Positions 1-4,972 are shown, counted from the first letter of the stretch. The stretch: DNA of 8,465 nucleotides from Candidatus Rokuibacteriota bacterium (GCA_016201645.1 JACQCL010000039.1:1-8465); one strand, 5' to 3'. The notes: generated from the sequence alone by a model not told the origin. A program made the numbers and translations.

Positions 1-141
1 GGATGCTACTCGTACCGGCTGACGGACCACGGGCGCGCACGCCTCGTATTCTTCGAGGACGAAGGCCGACCCGACCGCGCCAGACCGAGGCGAGCGCGTC
101 ATGGCCACATCCCCTTCCAGCGAAAGGAGACCACCTCATGA
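1..141 (+). CDS. C-terminal fragment of an unidentified protein with a winged-helix-like tail (5' end outside the window)
   Basis: Frame 1 is open from the first base to a TGA at 139-141 (46 residues visible). The segment near the start, SYRLTDHGRARLVFF, has the 'Y-x-L-T-x-x-G-x-x-x-L' pattern common at the end of winged-helix DNA-binding domains. It is followed by an Arg/Pro-rich tail that looks unstructured. Its stop overlaps the ATG at 138 in an ATGA, as expected if the genes are co-translated. Function cannot be assigned from this fragment. A transcriptional regulator or a protein of the neighbouring recombinase module is plausible but inferred. The low-complexity tail could also mean the reading frame is already degraded here. 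Confidence 0.4.
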   Translation, partial: GCYSYRLTDHGRARLVFFEDEGRPDRARPRRARHGHIPFQRKETTS

Positions 142-179
142 AGCGCAAGAAGTTGCATACCGGGTGTGGGCCAGGATGA
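138..179 (+). CDS. 13-codon mini-ORF with strong ribosome binding site, possible leader peptide
   Basis: An AAAGGAG ribosome binding site (123-129) lies 8 nt before an ATG at 138. The ORF encodes a basic 13-residue peptide beginning MKRKKLHTG and stops with TGA at 177-179. That TGA overlaps the ATG at 176 of the HTH gene in an ATGA. Upstream, its ATG overlaps the stop of the preceding ORF in another ATGA. The site is the best ribosome binding site in this part of the window, whereas the ATG at 176 has almost none. The mini-ORF may therefore feed ribosomes into the HTH gene by termination-reinitiation. Alternatively, it is the true N-terminus of the HTH gene and a second frameshift separates them. 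No known leader peptide is recognised. Confidence 0.35.
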   Translation: MKRKKLHTGCGPG

Positions 180-390
180 CGAGCGCTGCCGCCGCGAGCG
201 ACGCCCGGCCCGAGGCGCCGGCGAGGGACGACCGCTGGCTCACGGTCGAGGAAGCGGGGGCGATCGCGAACCTTCCGGCGCGCTGGTTCTACCGGCACAA
301 GAATCTGCCGTTCACGAAATCGCTGTCGCGGAGGTGCATCCGAGTGAACGAGGCTGTTTCCGCAAGTGGCTCGCCTCCAGGAGGGGTTGA
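176..390 (+). pseudogene. Small excisionase-like HTH protein, interrupted by a one-base frameshift
   Basis: Starting at ATG 176, the frame encodes an HTH_17/excisionase-like module: WLTVEEAGAIANLPARWFYR, then LPFTKSLSRRCIRVNEA. This resembles small MerR/Xis-type proteins that place a short HTH and wing before a C-terminal helix ending in a 'WLA' motif. After NEA (about 353-357) the frame drifts into low-quality sequence. The next frame supplies the expected ending, FRKWLASRRG, with TGA at 388-390. Adding a single G near 356 would give the continuous ending NEAGFRKWLASRRG and a protein of about 71 residues. It lies just ahead of xre and the recombinase, fitting a recombination directionality factor or accessory regulator. 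Whether the missing base is a real mutation, an assembly error or a recoding site cannot be decided here. Confidence 0.6.
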
Positions 391-415
391 CAAGGTGTAT
401 AATCCACTATACAGT
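387..415 (+). promoter_or_regulatory. Sigma-70-type promoter for the xre-integrase pair
   Basis: A perfect -35 hexamer TTGACA lies at 387-392. With a 17-bp spacer the -10 would be TACAGT (410-415); with 15 bp it would be TATACA (408-413). A perfect TATAAT also sits at 398-403, too close to this -35, and could serve a second overlapping start. The -35 overlaps the stop codon of the upstream HTH gene. Transcription would start at roughly 410-423, giving a very short leader or none before the xre ATG at 423. Confidence 0.55.
396..413. promoter_or_regulatory. Palindromic operator TGTATA-N6-TATACA
   Basis: The six-base arms are perfect reverse complements with a 6-bp centre, giving an 18-bp site that occupies the spacer and -10 region of the xre promoter. 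Size and placement fit a dimeric XRE/Cro-like repressor binding its own promoter. The likely ligand is the XRE protein encoded 10 bp downstream. This is inferred from position. Confidence 0.5.
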
Positions 416-422
416 CCTCGCC

Positions 423-719
423 ATGAGGATCGGGGAGAAGCTCCGGCGGGTCCGCGAGGCCCGGGGGCTCTCGCAATCCGCGCTGGCGCGCCGCGCGAAG
501 GTCGGGCGGATCTCCCTCGTCCGGATCGAGCAGGGCGCCCAGGAGCCGACCGTCCGCACGCTCGACAAGCTGGCTCGGGCGCTGCGGATCACGACGGGCG
601 ACCTGATCGTCCCGACCTCGGTCCTGAGCGGCGAGGTCCGGCGGCTCCTCGGGCTGAGGCCTAGGCAATGGCCGTCGCGTTCCCCCATCAACCGGGTCGG
701 TCGTCGAGGTGGCGCATGA
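423..719 (+). CDS. XRE-family (Cro/C1-type) HTH transcriptional regulator
   Basis: This 98-residue protein has a single helix-turn-helix domain at about residues 4-62: IGEKLRRVREARGLSQSALA, then the recognition-helix region RISLVRIEQGAQEPTVRTLD, then LARALRITTGDLIV. The 36-residue tail is basic and shows no domain. The frame is open upstream of 423, but ATG 423 is preferred because the HTH_3 domain begins right there and the promoter lies just upstream. No Shine-Dalgarno is visible and the ATG falls within a few bases of the predicted transcript start, so leaderless translation is likely. Its stop overlaps the recombinase ATG at 716 (ATGA). The probable role is an autoregulated repressor controlling the recombinase. 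Confidence 0.85.
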   Translation: MRIGEKLRRVREARGLSQSALARRAKVGRISLVRIEQGAQEPTVRTLDKLARALRITTGDLIVPTSVLSGEVRRLLGLRPRQWPSRSPINRVGRRGGA

Positions 720-1627
720 AGCTGTCGCGGGCCGTCCAGGAGTTTCTGGCAGACTGCCTCGCTCGCGGGCTCGCGCGCTCTACGGTGGAGGCATACGACG
801 GCGACCTGCACGCGCTCGTCGCGCTCGCCTCTCCCGACAGCGTCCTGGCTTTTACCCAGACTGTGGTTCGCGCCTATTTCGTGGCCCTCGTCGAGAAGGG
901 ACTCTCGCCCGCGAGCCTCGCCAGGAAGCGGGCGGCCGTGCGCGCCTTCGGGCAATGGGGACGCCGGCAACGGCTGTGGACGGATGACCCGACCGAAAAT
1001 CTCCAGCGCGTGACCCATCCGGAGCGACTTCCGCGGCCGTTCAATCCAGATGAGACGGCGCGCCTCATGCGCCTCGACCTGGCGCCCCTCGATCGCGTGG
1101 TCCGTGCGCTCCTCTACTACACGGGCCTTCGCGTGACGCCGATCTGCCAGCTCACTGTGGCAGACCTCTCGTTCGCCGAGGTCGTCTTCGAAGACGGAAC
1201 GAGGTTCCCCGGGACCATCAGGTCCATCGGCAAGGGACAGAAACCCCTCGTGACGCCGATGCACCCGGCCCTCAAGGAGGTCTTGTTCGATTGGGTGCTC
1301 CGTCAGACCGACCTCAAGGGGCACTCCTGGATCATCTCGCACCGGTCTGGGAAACTATTCACGCGCCGAGGGATCGCCTTGATGACCCACCGCTGGGGCC
1401 GACTCACGGGTGTCCCCGATTGCACTCCCCACCGCTTCCGGCACACGTTCGCCACCGACCTCCTCCGCCAAGGCACCGATGTCCGCGTCATCCAGCGCCT
1501 CCTGTCGCATGCGAACATCAACACGACGATGCTGTACACGCGGGTTACCGACCAGCAGGCCAGCCAAGCGATCTTGAAGCTCCCAGCCTGGGCCCCGCCG
1601 TCAACTGGTGACGAGCCGAAGTTATGA
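716..1627 (+). CDS. Tyrosine recombinase/integrase, XerC/D-like
   Basis: This 303-residue protein has an N-terminal SAM-like core-binding domain (about 1-85) and a C-terminal catalytic domain (about 105-290). The expected catalytic set is visible: Arg139 in TGLRV, Lys173 in GKGQK, His239 and Arg242 in HRFRH, His265 in LLSHAN and nucleophile Tyr274 in LYTRV. It should cut and rejoin DNA at paired inverted half-sites through a 3'-phosphotyrosine link. ATG 716 is chosen because it has a GAGGTGG ribosome binding site 5 nt upstream, overlaps the xre stop in an ATGA, and gives a normal XerC/D N-terminus (MKLSRAVQEFL). An ATG at 668 would add 16 residues. Just after Arg139 the usual Glu-Leu-like residues are replaced (RVTPICQL). 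The xis-like and xre neighbours point to a mobile-element integrase rather than the housekeeping dif recombinase. Confidence 0.9.
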   Translation: MKLSRAVQEFLADCLARGLARSTVEAYDGDLHALVALASPDSVLAFTQTVVRAYFVALVEKGLSPASLARKRAAVRAFGQWGRRQRLWTDDPTENLQRVTHPERLPRPFNPDETARLMRLDLAPLDRVVRALLYYTGLRVTPICQLTVADLSFAEVVFEDGTRFPGTIRSIGKGQKPLVTPMHPALKEVLFDWVLRQTDLKGHSWIISHRSGKLFTRRGIALMTHRWGRLTGVPDCTPHRFRHTFATDLLRQGTDVRVIQRLLSHANINTTMLYTRVTDQQASQAILKLPAWAPPSTGDEPKL

Positions 1628-1629
1628 GA

Positions 1630-1662
1630 ACTCGTTCTGTACGGTCAGTCCGCTCGACGAGT
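1630..1662. repeat. Short inverted repeat between the integrase and prmA
   Basis: ACTCGT (1630-1635) and ACGAGT (1657-1662) are perfect 6-bp reverse complements separated by 21 bp. A further ACGAG lies inside the integrase 3' end at about 1611. There is no T-run, so it is not an intrinsic terminator. The location at the module/core boundary makes it a weak candidate for part of a recombinase site, but arms this short occur by chance. Confidence 0.2.
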
Positions 1663-1663
1663 G

Positions 1664-1669
1664 TAGAAT
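1664..1669 (+). promoter_or_regulatory. Candidate -10 element for the prmA-rsmE-archease operon
   Basis: TAGAAT (5 of 6 matches to TATAAT) lies 45 bp before the prmA start in an 87-bp gap. No convincing -35 hexamer is found 16-18 bp upstream. It is the best promoter-like element available between the integrase and the operon. Confidence 0.25.
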
Positions 1670-1714
1670 GGTCAACCAACTGAATCGCAAGGACTTTTTG
1701 AAAGGGGCCGATAA

Positions 1715-2587
1715 GTGCCGTTCTGGGAACTCACCGTCCCTGCATCTGCCGAAGTTTCGGAAGCCCTCACCAATTTTCTCTGGGAACAGGGCGCCCTCGG
1801 TGTCATCGAGGAGGAGATCCCGTCCCGACCGCCGCGCCTCCGCGCATTTTTCCCCGACACGACCTCCTCCACTGCCCTCTGCCAGGCGGTGAGTCACTAC
1901 GTCGCCTCCCTGTGCGCTTTGGGTCTCACGCTCAACGGAGGGGAGCCTTTGGTGGCGCCGCTTCTCGACGAAGCCTGGGCCGAGGCGTGGCGTCAGGCCT
2001 TCACCCCCCAGCGGGTGGGCCGACGCCTGTTGATCATCCCGCCCTGGGAGACTCCCGTTATGGAGAACGGGCTCAGGCCCATCATCATTGAGCCGGGGCG
2101 GGCCTTTGGCACCGGGACCCACGGAAGCACCCGTGGATGTCTCGTGCTGCTCGAGGCGCTTTTGGATCGGCAGCCGGTGGCCCACGCCCTCGACGTCGGC
2201 ACCGGCAGCGGGATTCTCGCGATCGCCGCGGCGGTGCTCGGCGTCCAACGCGTGACGGCGCTCGACACGGACCCCGACGCGGTGACGGCCGCGGGCGCCA
2301 ACATAGAGCTGAACGGCGTCGCAAACCAGATCCATTGCGTCTTGTCGGACACTGCCAGCGTGAAAGGGCCCGCGCTCGCGCTGGTCTTGGCCAACCTCCT
2401 CGCGGGGAGCCATCTCGCCCTCGCTCCTCGGTACCGGCGACTCGTGAGCCCCGCAGGCCATCTGATCCTCGGGGGGGTCCTGGCCGACGAGGCCGCGGGG
2501 ATCCGCGACGCGCTCGCCGCACACGGCTTCGCCCTCGCCGACCAGGTCGAGATCGACGGCTGGGTCTCCCTCCAACTCACTAGGTAG
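1715..2587 (+). CDS. prmA: Ribosomal protein L11 methyltransferase PrmA
   Basis: This SAM-dependent enzyme methylates amino groups of ribosomal protein L11 in the cytoplasm. The 290-residue protein matches the family length. It has an N-terminal L11-binding domain (about 1-60, beginning PFWELTV), a linker, and a Rossmann-fold catalytic domain. Diagnostic motifs are PGRAFGTGTH (127-136), SAM motif I LDVGTGSGILA (159-169), the acidic ribose-binding segment ALDTDPDA (182-189), the LANLLAG loop (225-231) and the C-terminal GWVSLQL. GTG 1715 is the earliest start because an in-frame TAA directly precedes it. AAAGGGG (1701-1707) provides a ribosome binding site 7 nt upstream. rsmE follows 3 bp after the stop, a pairing common in bacteria. 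Confidence 0.96.
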   Translation: MPFWELTVPASAEVSEALTNFLWEQGALGVIEEEIPSRPPRLRAFFPDTTSSTALCQAVSHYVASLCALGLTLNGGEPLVAPLLDEAWAEAWRQAFTPQRVGRRLLIIPPWETPVMENGLRPIIIEPGRAFGTGTHGSTRGCLVLLEALLDRQPVAHALDVGTGSGILAIAAAVLGVQRVTALDTDPDAVTAAGANIELNGVANQIHCVLSDTASVKGPALALVLANLLAGSHLALAPRYRRLVSPAGHLILGGVLADEAAGIRDALAAHGFALADQVEIDGWVSLQLTR

Positions 2588-2590
2588 CCT

Positions 2591-3343
2591 GTGCCCAGAT
2601 TTCACGTCAAGCCGGAGGCCGTCCAGGCCGATCGAGTCCTCTTCGACGTCGAGGAGACGCGCCATCTGGCCCGCGTTCTCCGTCTGGCCCCCGGCGACGT
2701 CGTCCAGGTCGTAGACGGTCAGGGCACGGAGTTCATGGTCCGCCTGGAATCCGTTGAGGCTCGCTCCGCCACTGGCACGATCCTCGCCCGCTCCTCGTCC
2801 CACACCGAGTCTCCGCTCGCCATCACCCTCGCTCAAGGAGTCCCCAAAGGGGACAAAATGGAATGGGTCGTGAGGACCGTGACGGAGCTCGGAGTGGCTC
2901 GCGTCGTCCCGCTGCTCACCGAACGGACCATCGTGAGGCTCGAACCCGGTCGCTGGCGGGACCGGGTCCGCCGCTGGCAGCGGGTCGCCAAGGAGGCCTC
3001 GAAACAGTGCGGGCGCGCCGTGATCCCCGCGGTGGAGGTGCCCCGTTCGATTCAGGAATTTGCCCAGGCGCAGTGGTCGGCGGATCTCGCGCTCTGCCTC
3101 TGGGAAGGCGCGCCGAGAGGCCTCTCGGAAGTCCTGGAGAATACTCCGGCACGGGTGGCATCGGCCGTGCTGGTCGTCGGGCCCGAGGGCGGCCTGGCAC
3201 GGCGCGAGGTCGAGGCGCTCGAGACCCGGGGGTTCAAGATCGCCGGCCTCGGTCCCCGAATTCTGCGGACCGAAACGGCCGGGCCCGTCGCCGTCTCTCT
3301 GCTCCAGGCTCGCTTCGGGAATCTGGGAGGCCCCCGTCTGTGA
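2591..3343 (+). CDS. rsmE: 16S rRNA (uracil(1498)-N3)-methyltransferase RsmE
   Basis: RsmE uses SAM to methylate N3 of U1498 in helix 44 of 16S rRNA, near the P-site. The 250-residue protein has an N-terminal PUA-like RNA-binding domain (about 1-70) and a C-terminal SPOUT/trefoil-knot domain. Family signatures are KGDKMEWVVRTVTELGV (86-102), EASKQCGR (135-142), the cofactor-loop VVGPEGG (195-201) and LGPRILRTETA (220-230). The start is GTG 2591, 3 bp after the prmA stop and in the same frame, with a modest AGGTAG ribosome binding site overlapping that stop. Its own stop overlaps the archease GTG, so the three genes are almost certainly one transcript. Confidence 0.96.
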   Translation: MPRFHVKPEAVQADRVLFDVEETRHLARVLRLAPGDVVQVVDGQGTEFMVRLESVEARSATGTILARSSSHTESPLAITLAQGVPKGDKMEWVVRTVTELGVARVVPLLTERTIVRLEPGRWRDRVRRWQRVAKEASKQCGRAVIPAVEVPRSIQEFAQAQWSADLALCLWEGAPRGLSEVLENTPARVASAVLVVGPEGGLARREVEALETRGFKIAGLGPRILRTETAGPVAVSLLQARFGNLGGPRL

Positions 3344-3762
3344 GCGCCGCCGGCTATGACTACTTCGACGTTGCCGCCGACGTGGGGGTGAAAGCCTGGG
3401 GATCGACCCTCTCCGAGGCGTTCGCCCAAGCGGCCCTCGGCGTCTTCGCCTTGATCGTGGATCCCGAGAGTGCCGAGCCGCGCGAGTCGCGGGAGGTGCG
3501 CGCGCAGGGGGAGACGCGAGAAGCGCTCCTGGTGAACTGGCTCAACGAGTGCCTCTACGTCCACGACATCGAGGCGTTCGTGGTGAATCGGATCGAGTTT
3601 CTGGTGTTCGAGCCTACCAGGGTCCACGCGTGCCTCTGGGGCGAGGACCTCAACCCCGGCCGGCACCGCCTCGGCACGGTGGTCAAGGCTGCGACCTTTC
3701 ACCAAGTCCAGGTCCGCGAGACCGACGGTCGGTGGGAGATCCGGGTGGTGCTGGACGTCTGA
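3340..3762 (+). CDS. Archease, predicted activator of the RNA ligase RtcB
   Basis: Archease is a small metal-binding protein that speeds guanylation and turnover of RtcB, the 3'-phosphate/5'-OH RNA ligase used in tRNA and rRNA repair. The 140-residue product matches the family length. Visible signatures are the N-terminal FDVAADVGVKAWG (Asp10 and Asp14 in place of the DHTAD region, likely metal ligands), NWLNECLY (66-73), VVKAATFHQVQV (114-125) and a C-terminal Asp139 in VVLDV. GTG 3340 overlaps the rsmE TGA (GTGA), indicating translational coupling. No rtcB lies in the window, so its partner must be elsewhere. The position beside two ribosome-modifying methyltransferases suggests an RNA-maintenance role. 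Family assignment is firm; the RtcB link is from family knowledge. Confidence 0.9.
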   Translation: MSAAGYDYFDVAADVGVKAWGSTLSEAFAQAALGVFALIVDPESAEPRESREVRAQGETREALLVNWLNECLYVHDIEAFVVNRIEFLVFEPTRVHACLWGEDLNPGRHRLGTVVKAATFHQVQVRETDGRWEIRVVLDV

Positions 3763-3851
3763 GCGTTGTAAGGATGCCACACTCTCCGTCACTTGCTGTG
3801 TCTTCTACGTAACGCCCGGATCGGAAAGTCGTGCTACCAAAATGCTTGAGG

Positions 3852-3928
3852 GCTCGGAAAATCAGCAACTTACGATAACTTTGCGCCCCTGGCACTCAGG
3901 TTGCTAGGAAGTAGCTGGTTTTCCGGGC
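3852..3928. repeat. Imperfect 20-bp-arm inverted repeat enclosing the sigma-54 promoter
   Basis: The left arm (3852-3871) and right arm (3909-3928) are reverse complements at 17 of 20 positions. The core matches include CGGAAAA with TTTTCCG and CAGC with GCTG. Two of the three mismatches would be G-U pairs in RNA, so a read-through transcript could form a 19-of-20-pair stem with a 37-nt loop. The loop DNA holds the -24/-12 promoter, and the predicted start (about 3916) lies inside the right arm. No T-run follows, so this is not a standard terminator. Confidence 0.6.
3889..3905 (+). promoter_or_regulatory. Sigma-54 (RpoN) -24/-12 promoter for lpxC
   Basis: CTGGCAC at 3889-3895 and TTGCT at 3901-3905 match the sigma-54 consensus TGGCAC-N5-TTGCW, including the strict GG-N10-GC spacing (GG 3891-3892, GC 3903-3904). 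Transcription would start near 3916, giving a 5' leader of about 38 nt before the lpxC ATG. The same-strand gene ntrX downstream encodes a sigma-54 activator, which supports a functional promoter. The element is seen directly; activity is inferred. Confidence 0.75.
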
Positions 3929-3953
3929 GTCGTTTGCCCACCCGTAAGATCCT

Positions 3954-4916
3954 ATGGATCTTCAGCTGACGATCCGGAAGCAAGCGGCAATCGAAGGGGT
4001 TGGGCTTCACTCGGGCCAGCCCGCGAAGATCACTCTCTCCCCTGCCCCCGCCGACACCGGCATCGTGTTTCGCGCCGCAGATCCCCATCGCACACTGATT
4101 CCGGCCCGTCCGGAAACGATCGTGGACTCTCACTTCGCAACCACCCTCGGCGTCAACGGCGCCCGGATCCAGACGGTCGAGCATCTCATGGCGGCGGCCG
4201 CAGCTCTCGGAATCGACAACCTCCTCGTGGAGGTCGAGGGCGAAGAGGTCCCGGCCATGGACGGGAGCGCAAAGCCGTTCGTATCGCTACTCTACGCCGC
4301 TGGAAAGGCGACGTTGGCGGCACCGCGACAGCCCCTAGTGATCATCCGGCCGATCCGCGTGGGCGATGAGGGGCGCTGGCTCCAGATCCTCCCGTCGGAC
4401 GACTTCCGGGTCAGCTACACCCTTGACGTGAACCACCCGGCGGTGGGGACCCAGGCCGCCTCGTTCGCGTGTTCCGAGCGGGTGTTCGTGGAGGAACTCG
4501 CCTCGGCCCGCACTTATGGCTTTCTCAAGGACGTGGGCGACCTCAGGAAGAACGGTCTCGCCAAGGGCGGCTCCCTTGACAACACCGTGGTGGTAGGCCG
4601 CCGCGCCGTATTGAACGCGAGCCTTCGCTATCGAGACGAGTTCGTTCGCCACAAGATCCTGGACCTGATCGGCGACCTGGCGCTCCTGGGACGCCCGGTG
4701 GTCGGGCACGTGGTCGCTCGCAACGCCGGCCACGCGCTCAACCACCAGCTGGTTGGTGCCATCGCGGAGGCCTTTGCCGCCGAGTTTCGCTCGGCCCGGC
4801 CCGGAGTGCCGGCGCTCTCTCACCCCGTCAGCCGCCTGGAAGGGGCCCGGCGTGAGGAGGGATCCGGTACCCACGCCAGCGGCGTGGGTGCGGTCCCGGG
4901 TACAGCCGCCCTCTAG
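3954..4916 (+). CDS. lpxC: UDP-3-O-acyl-N-acetylglucosamine deacetylase LpxC
   Basis: This cytosolic zinc hydrolase removes the acetyl group from UDP-3-O-acyl-GlcNAc, the committed step of lipid A synthesis. The 320-residue protein shows TVEHLMAA (catalytic Glu76, zinc ligand His77), EEVPAMDGSAKPFV (97-110), ARTYGF (185-190), LAKGGSLDNTVVV (202-214) and VRHKILDLIGD (231-241, with zinc ligands His233 and Asp237), then the catalytic His260 in NAGHALNH. The enzyme core ends near residue 282. A tail of about 38 residues, rich in Gly/Ala/Pro/Ser, makes it longer than the usual ~300. ATG 3954 fits the family N-terminus (LQLTIRKQAAIEGVGLHSG) but has no real Shine-Dalgarno. The sigma-54 promoter upstream is unusual for an essential lipid A gene. 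Confidence 0.96.
   Translation: MDLQLTIRKQAAIEGVGLHSGQPAKITLSPAPADTGIVFRAADPHRTLIPARPETIVDSHFATTLGVNGARIQTVEHLMAAAAALGIDNLLVEVEGEEVPAMDGSAKPFVSLLYAAGKATLAAPRQPLVIIRPIRVGDEGRWLQILPSDDFRVSYTLDVNHPAVGTQAASFACSERVFVEELASARTYGFLKDVGDLRKNGLAKGGSLDNTVVVGRRAVLNASLRYRDEFVRHKILDLIGDLALLGRPVVGHVVARNAGHALNHQLVGAIAEAFAAEFRSARPGVPALSHPVSRLEGARREEGSGTHASGVGAVPGTAAL
4867..4891. other. Strong hairpin inside the 3' end of lpxC
   Basis: ACCCACGCC (4869-4877) pairs perfectly with GGCGTGGGT (4881-4889) across a 3-nt loop, extended by a G-U and a G-C pair to an 11-bp stem. It ends 25 nt before the lpxC stop and encodes part of the low-complexity C-terminal tail. No T-run follows, so it is not a classic terminator. 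It could stabilise or delimit an lpxC transcript. Confidence 0.45.
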
Positions 4917-4952
4917 CAGAAGACTTCTTCCACCCCCTTGCCCCGCTGGCGC

Positions 4953-4958
4953 TATAAT
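4953..4958 (+). promoter_or_regulatory. Candidate sigma-70 -10 element ahead of the DUF4390 gene
   Basis: A perfect TATAAT lies 14 bp before the ATG at 4973 in the short lpxC-DUF4390 gap. No good -35 is seen at 16-18 bp (TTCCAC at 4928-4933 would need a 19-bp spacer). A start near 4965 would leave a leader of about 8 nt. It could express DUF4390-ntrY-ntrX independently of the lpxC promoter. Confidence 0.4.
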
Positions 4959-4972
4959 GTCCTGTCCGACGT

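Larger units (their letters stand above)
3812..3930. repeat. Nine-base inverted repeat pair spanning the lpxC upstream region
   Basis: ACGCCCGGA (3812-3820) and TCCGGGCGT (3922-3930) are perfect reverse complements 101 bp apart. The right copy overlaps the right arm of the longer inverted repeat at 3852-3928, so the two pairings exclude each other in a transcript crossing the region. This could allow alternative RNA folds, though chance is possible in GC-rich sequence. Confidence 0.35.

Noticed and set aside
48..64. Hairpin CTTCG-AGGA-CGAAG near the left end
   Set aside because: Five-base arms inside a probable coding frame; expected by chance and without a T-run.
101..664. A 187-codon + strand ORF across the HTH and xre genes
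   Set aside because: Only its part from 176 to about 355 has protein-like character. The rest runs out of frame through the xre gene and becomes Arg/Pro/Gly/Ala-rich.
1622..2836. A 404-codon minus-strand ORF opposite prmA and the start of rsmE
   Set aside because: Antisense to conserved methyltransferase motifs, with composition typical of a shadow frame and no promoter or ribosome binding site of note.
2863..3339. N-terminal extension of the archease frame back to 2863
   Set aside because: It overlaps rsmE for its whole length with shadow-frame composition. The archease family begins at about the GTG at 3340.
3925..3939. GGGC-7-GCCC stem before the lpxC start as a terminator
   Set aside because: Only four pairs and no following T-run.
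3763..3953. A tRNA, known riboswitch, integron attC site or CRISPR repeats in the lpxC upstream gap
   Set aside because: There is no cloverleaf or CCA end, no recognised aptamer core, no attC-type GTTRRRY core pair, and no regularly spaced direct repeats. The inverted repeats are reported separately.
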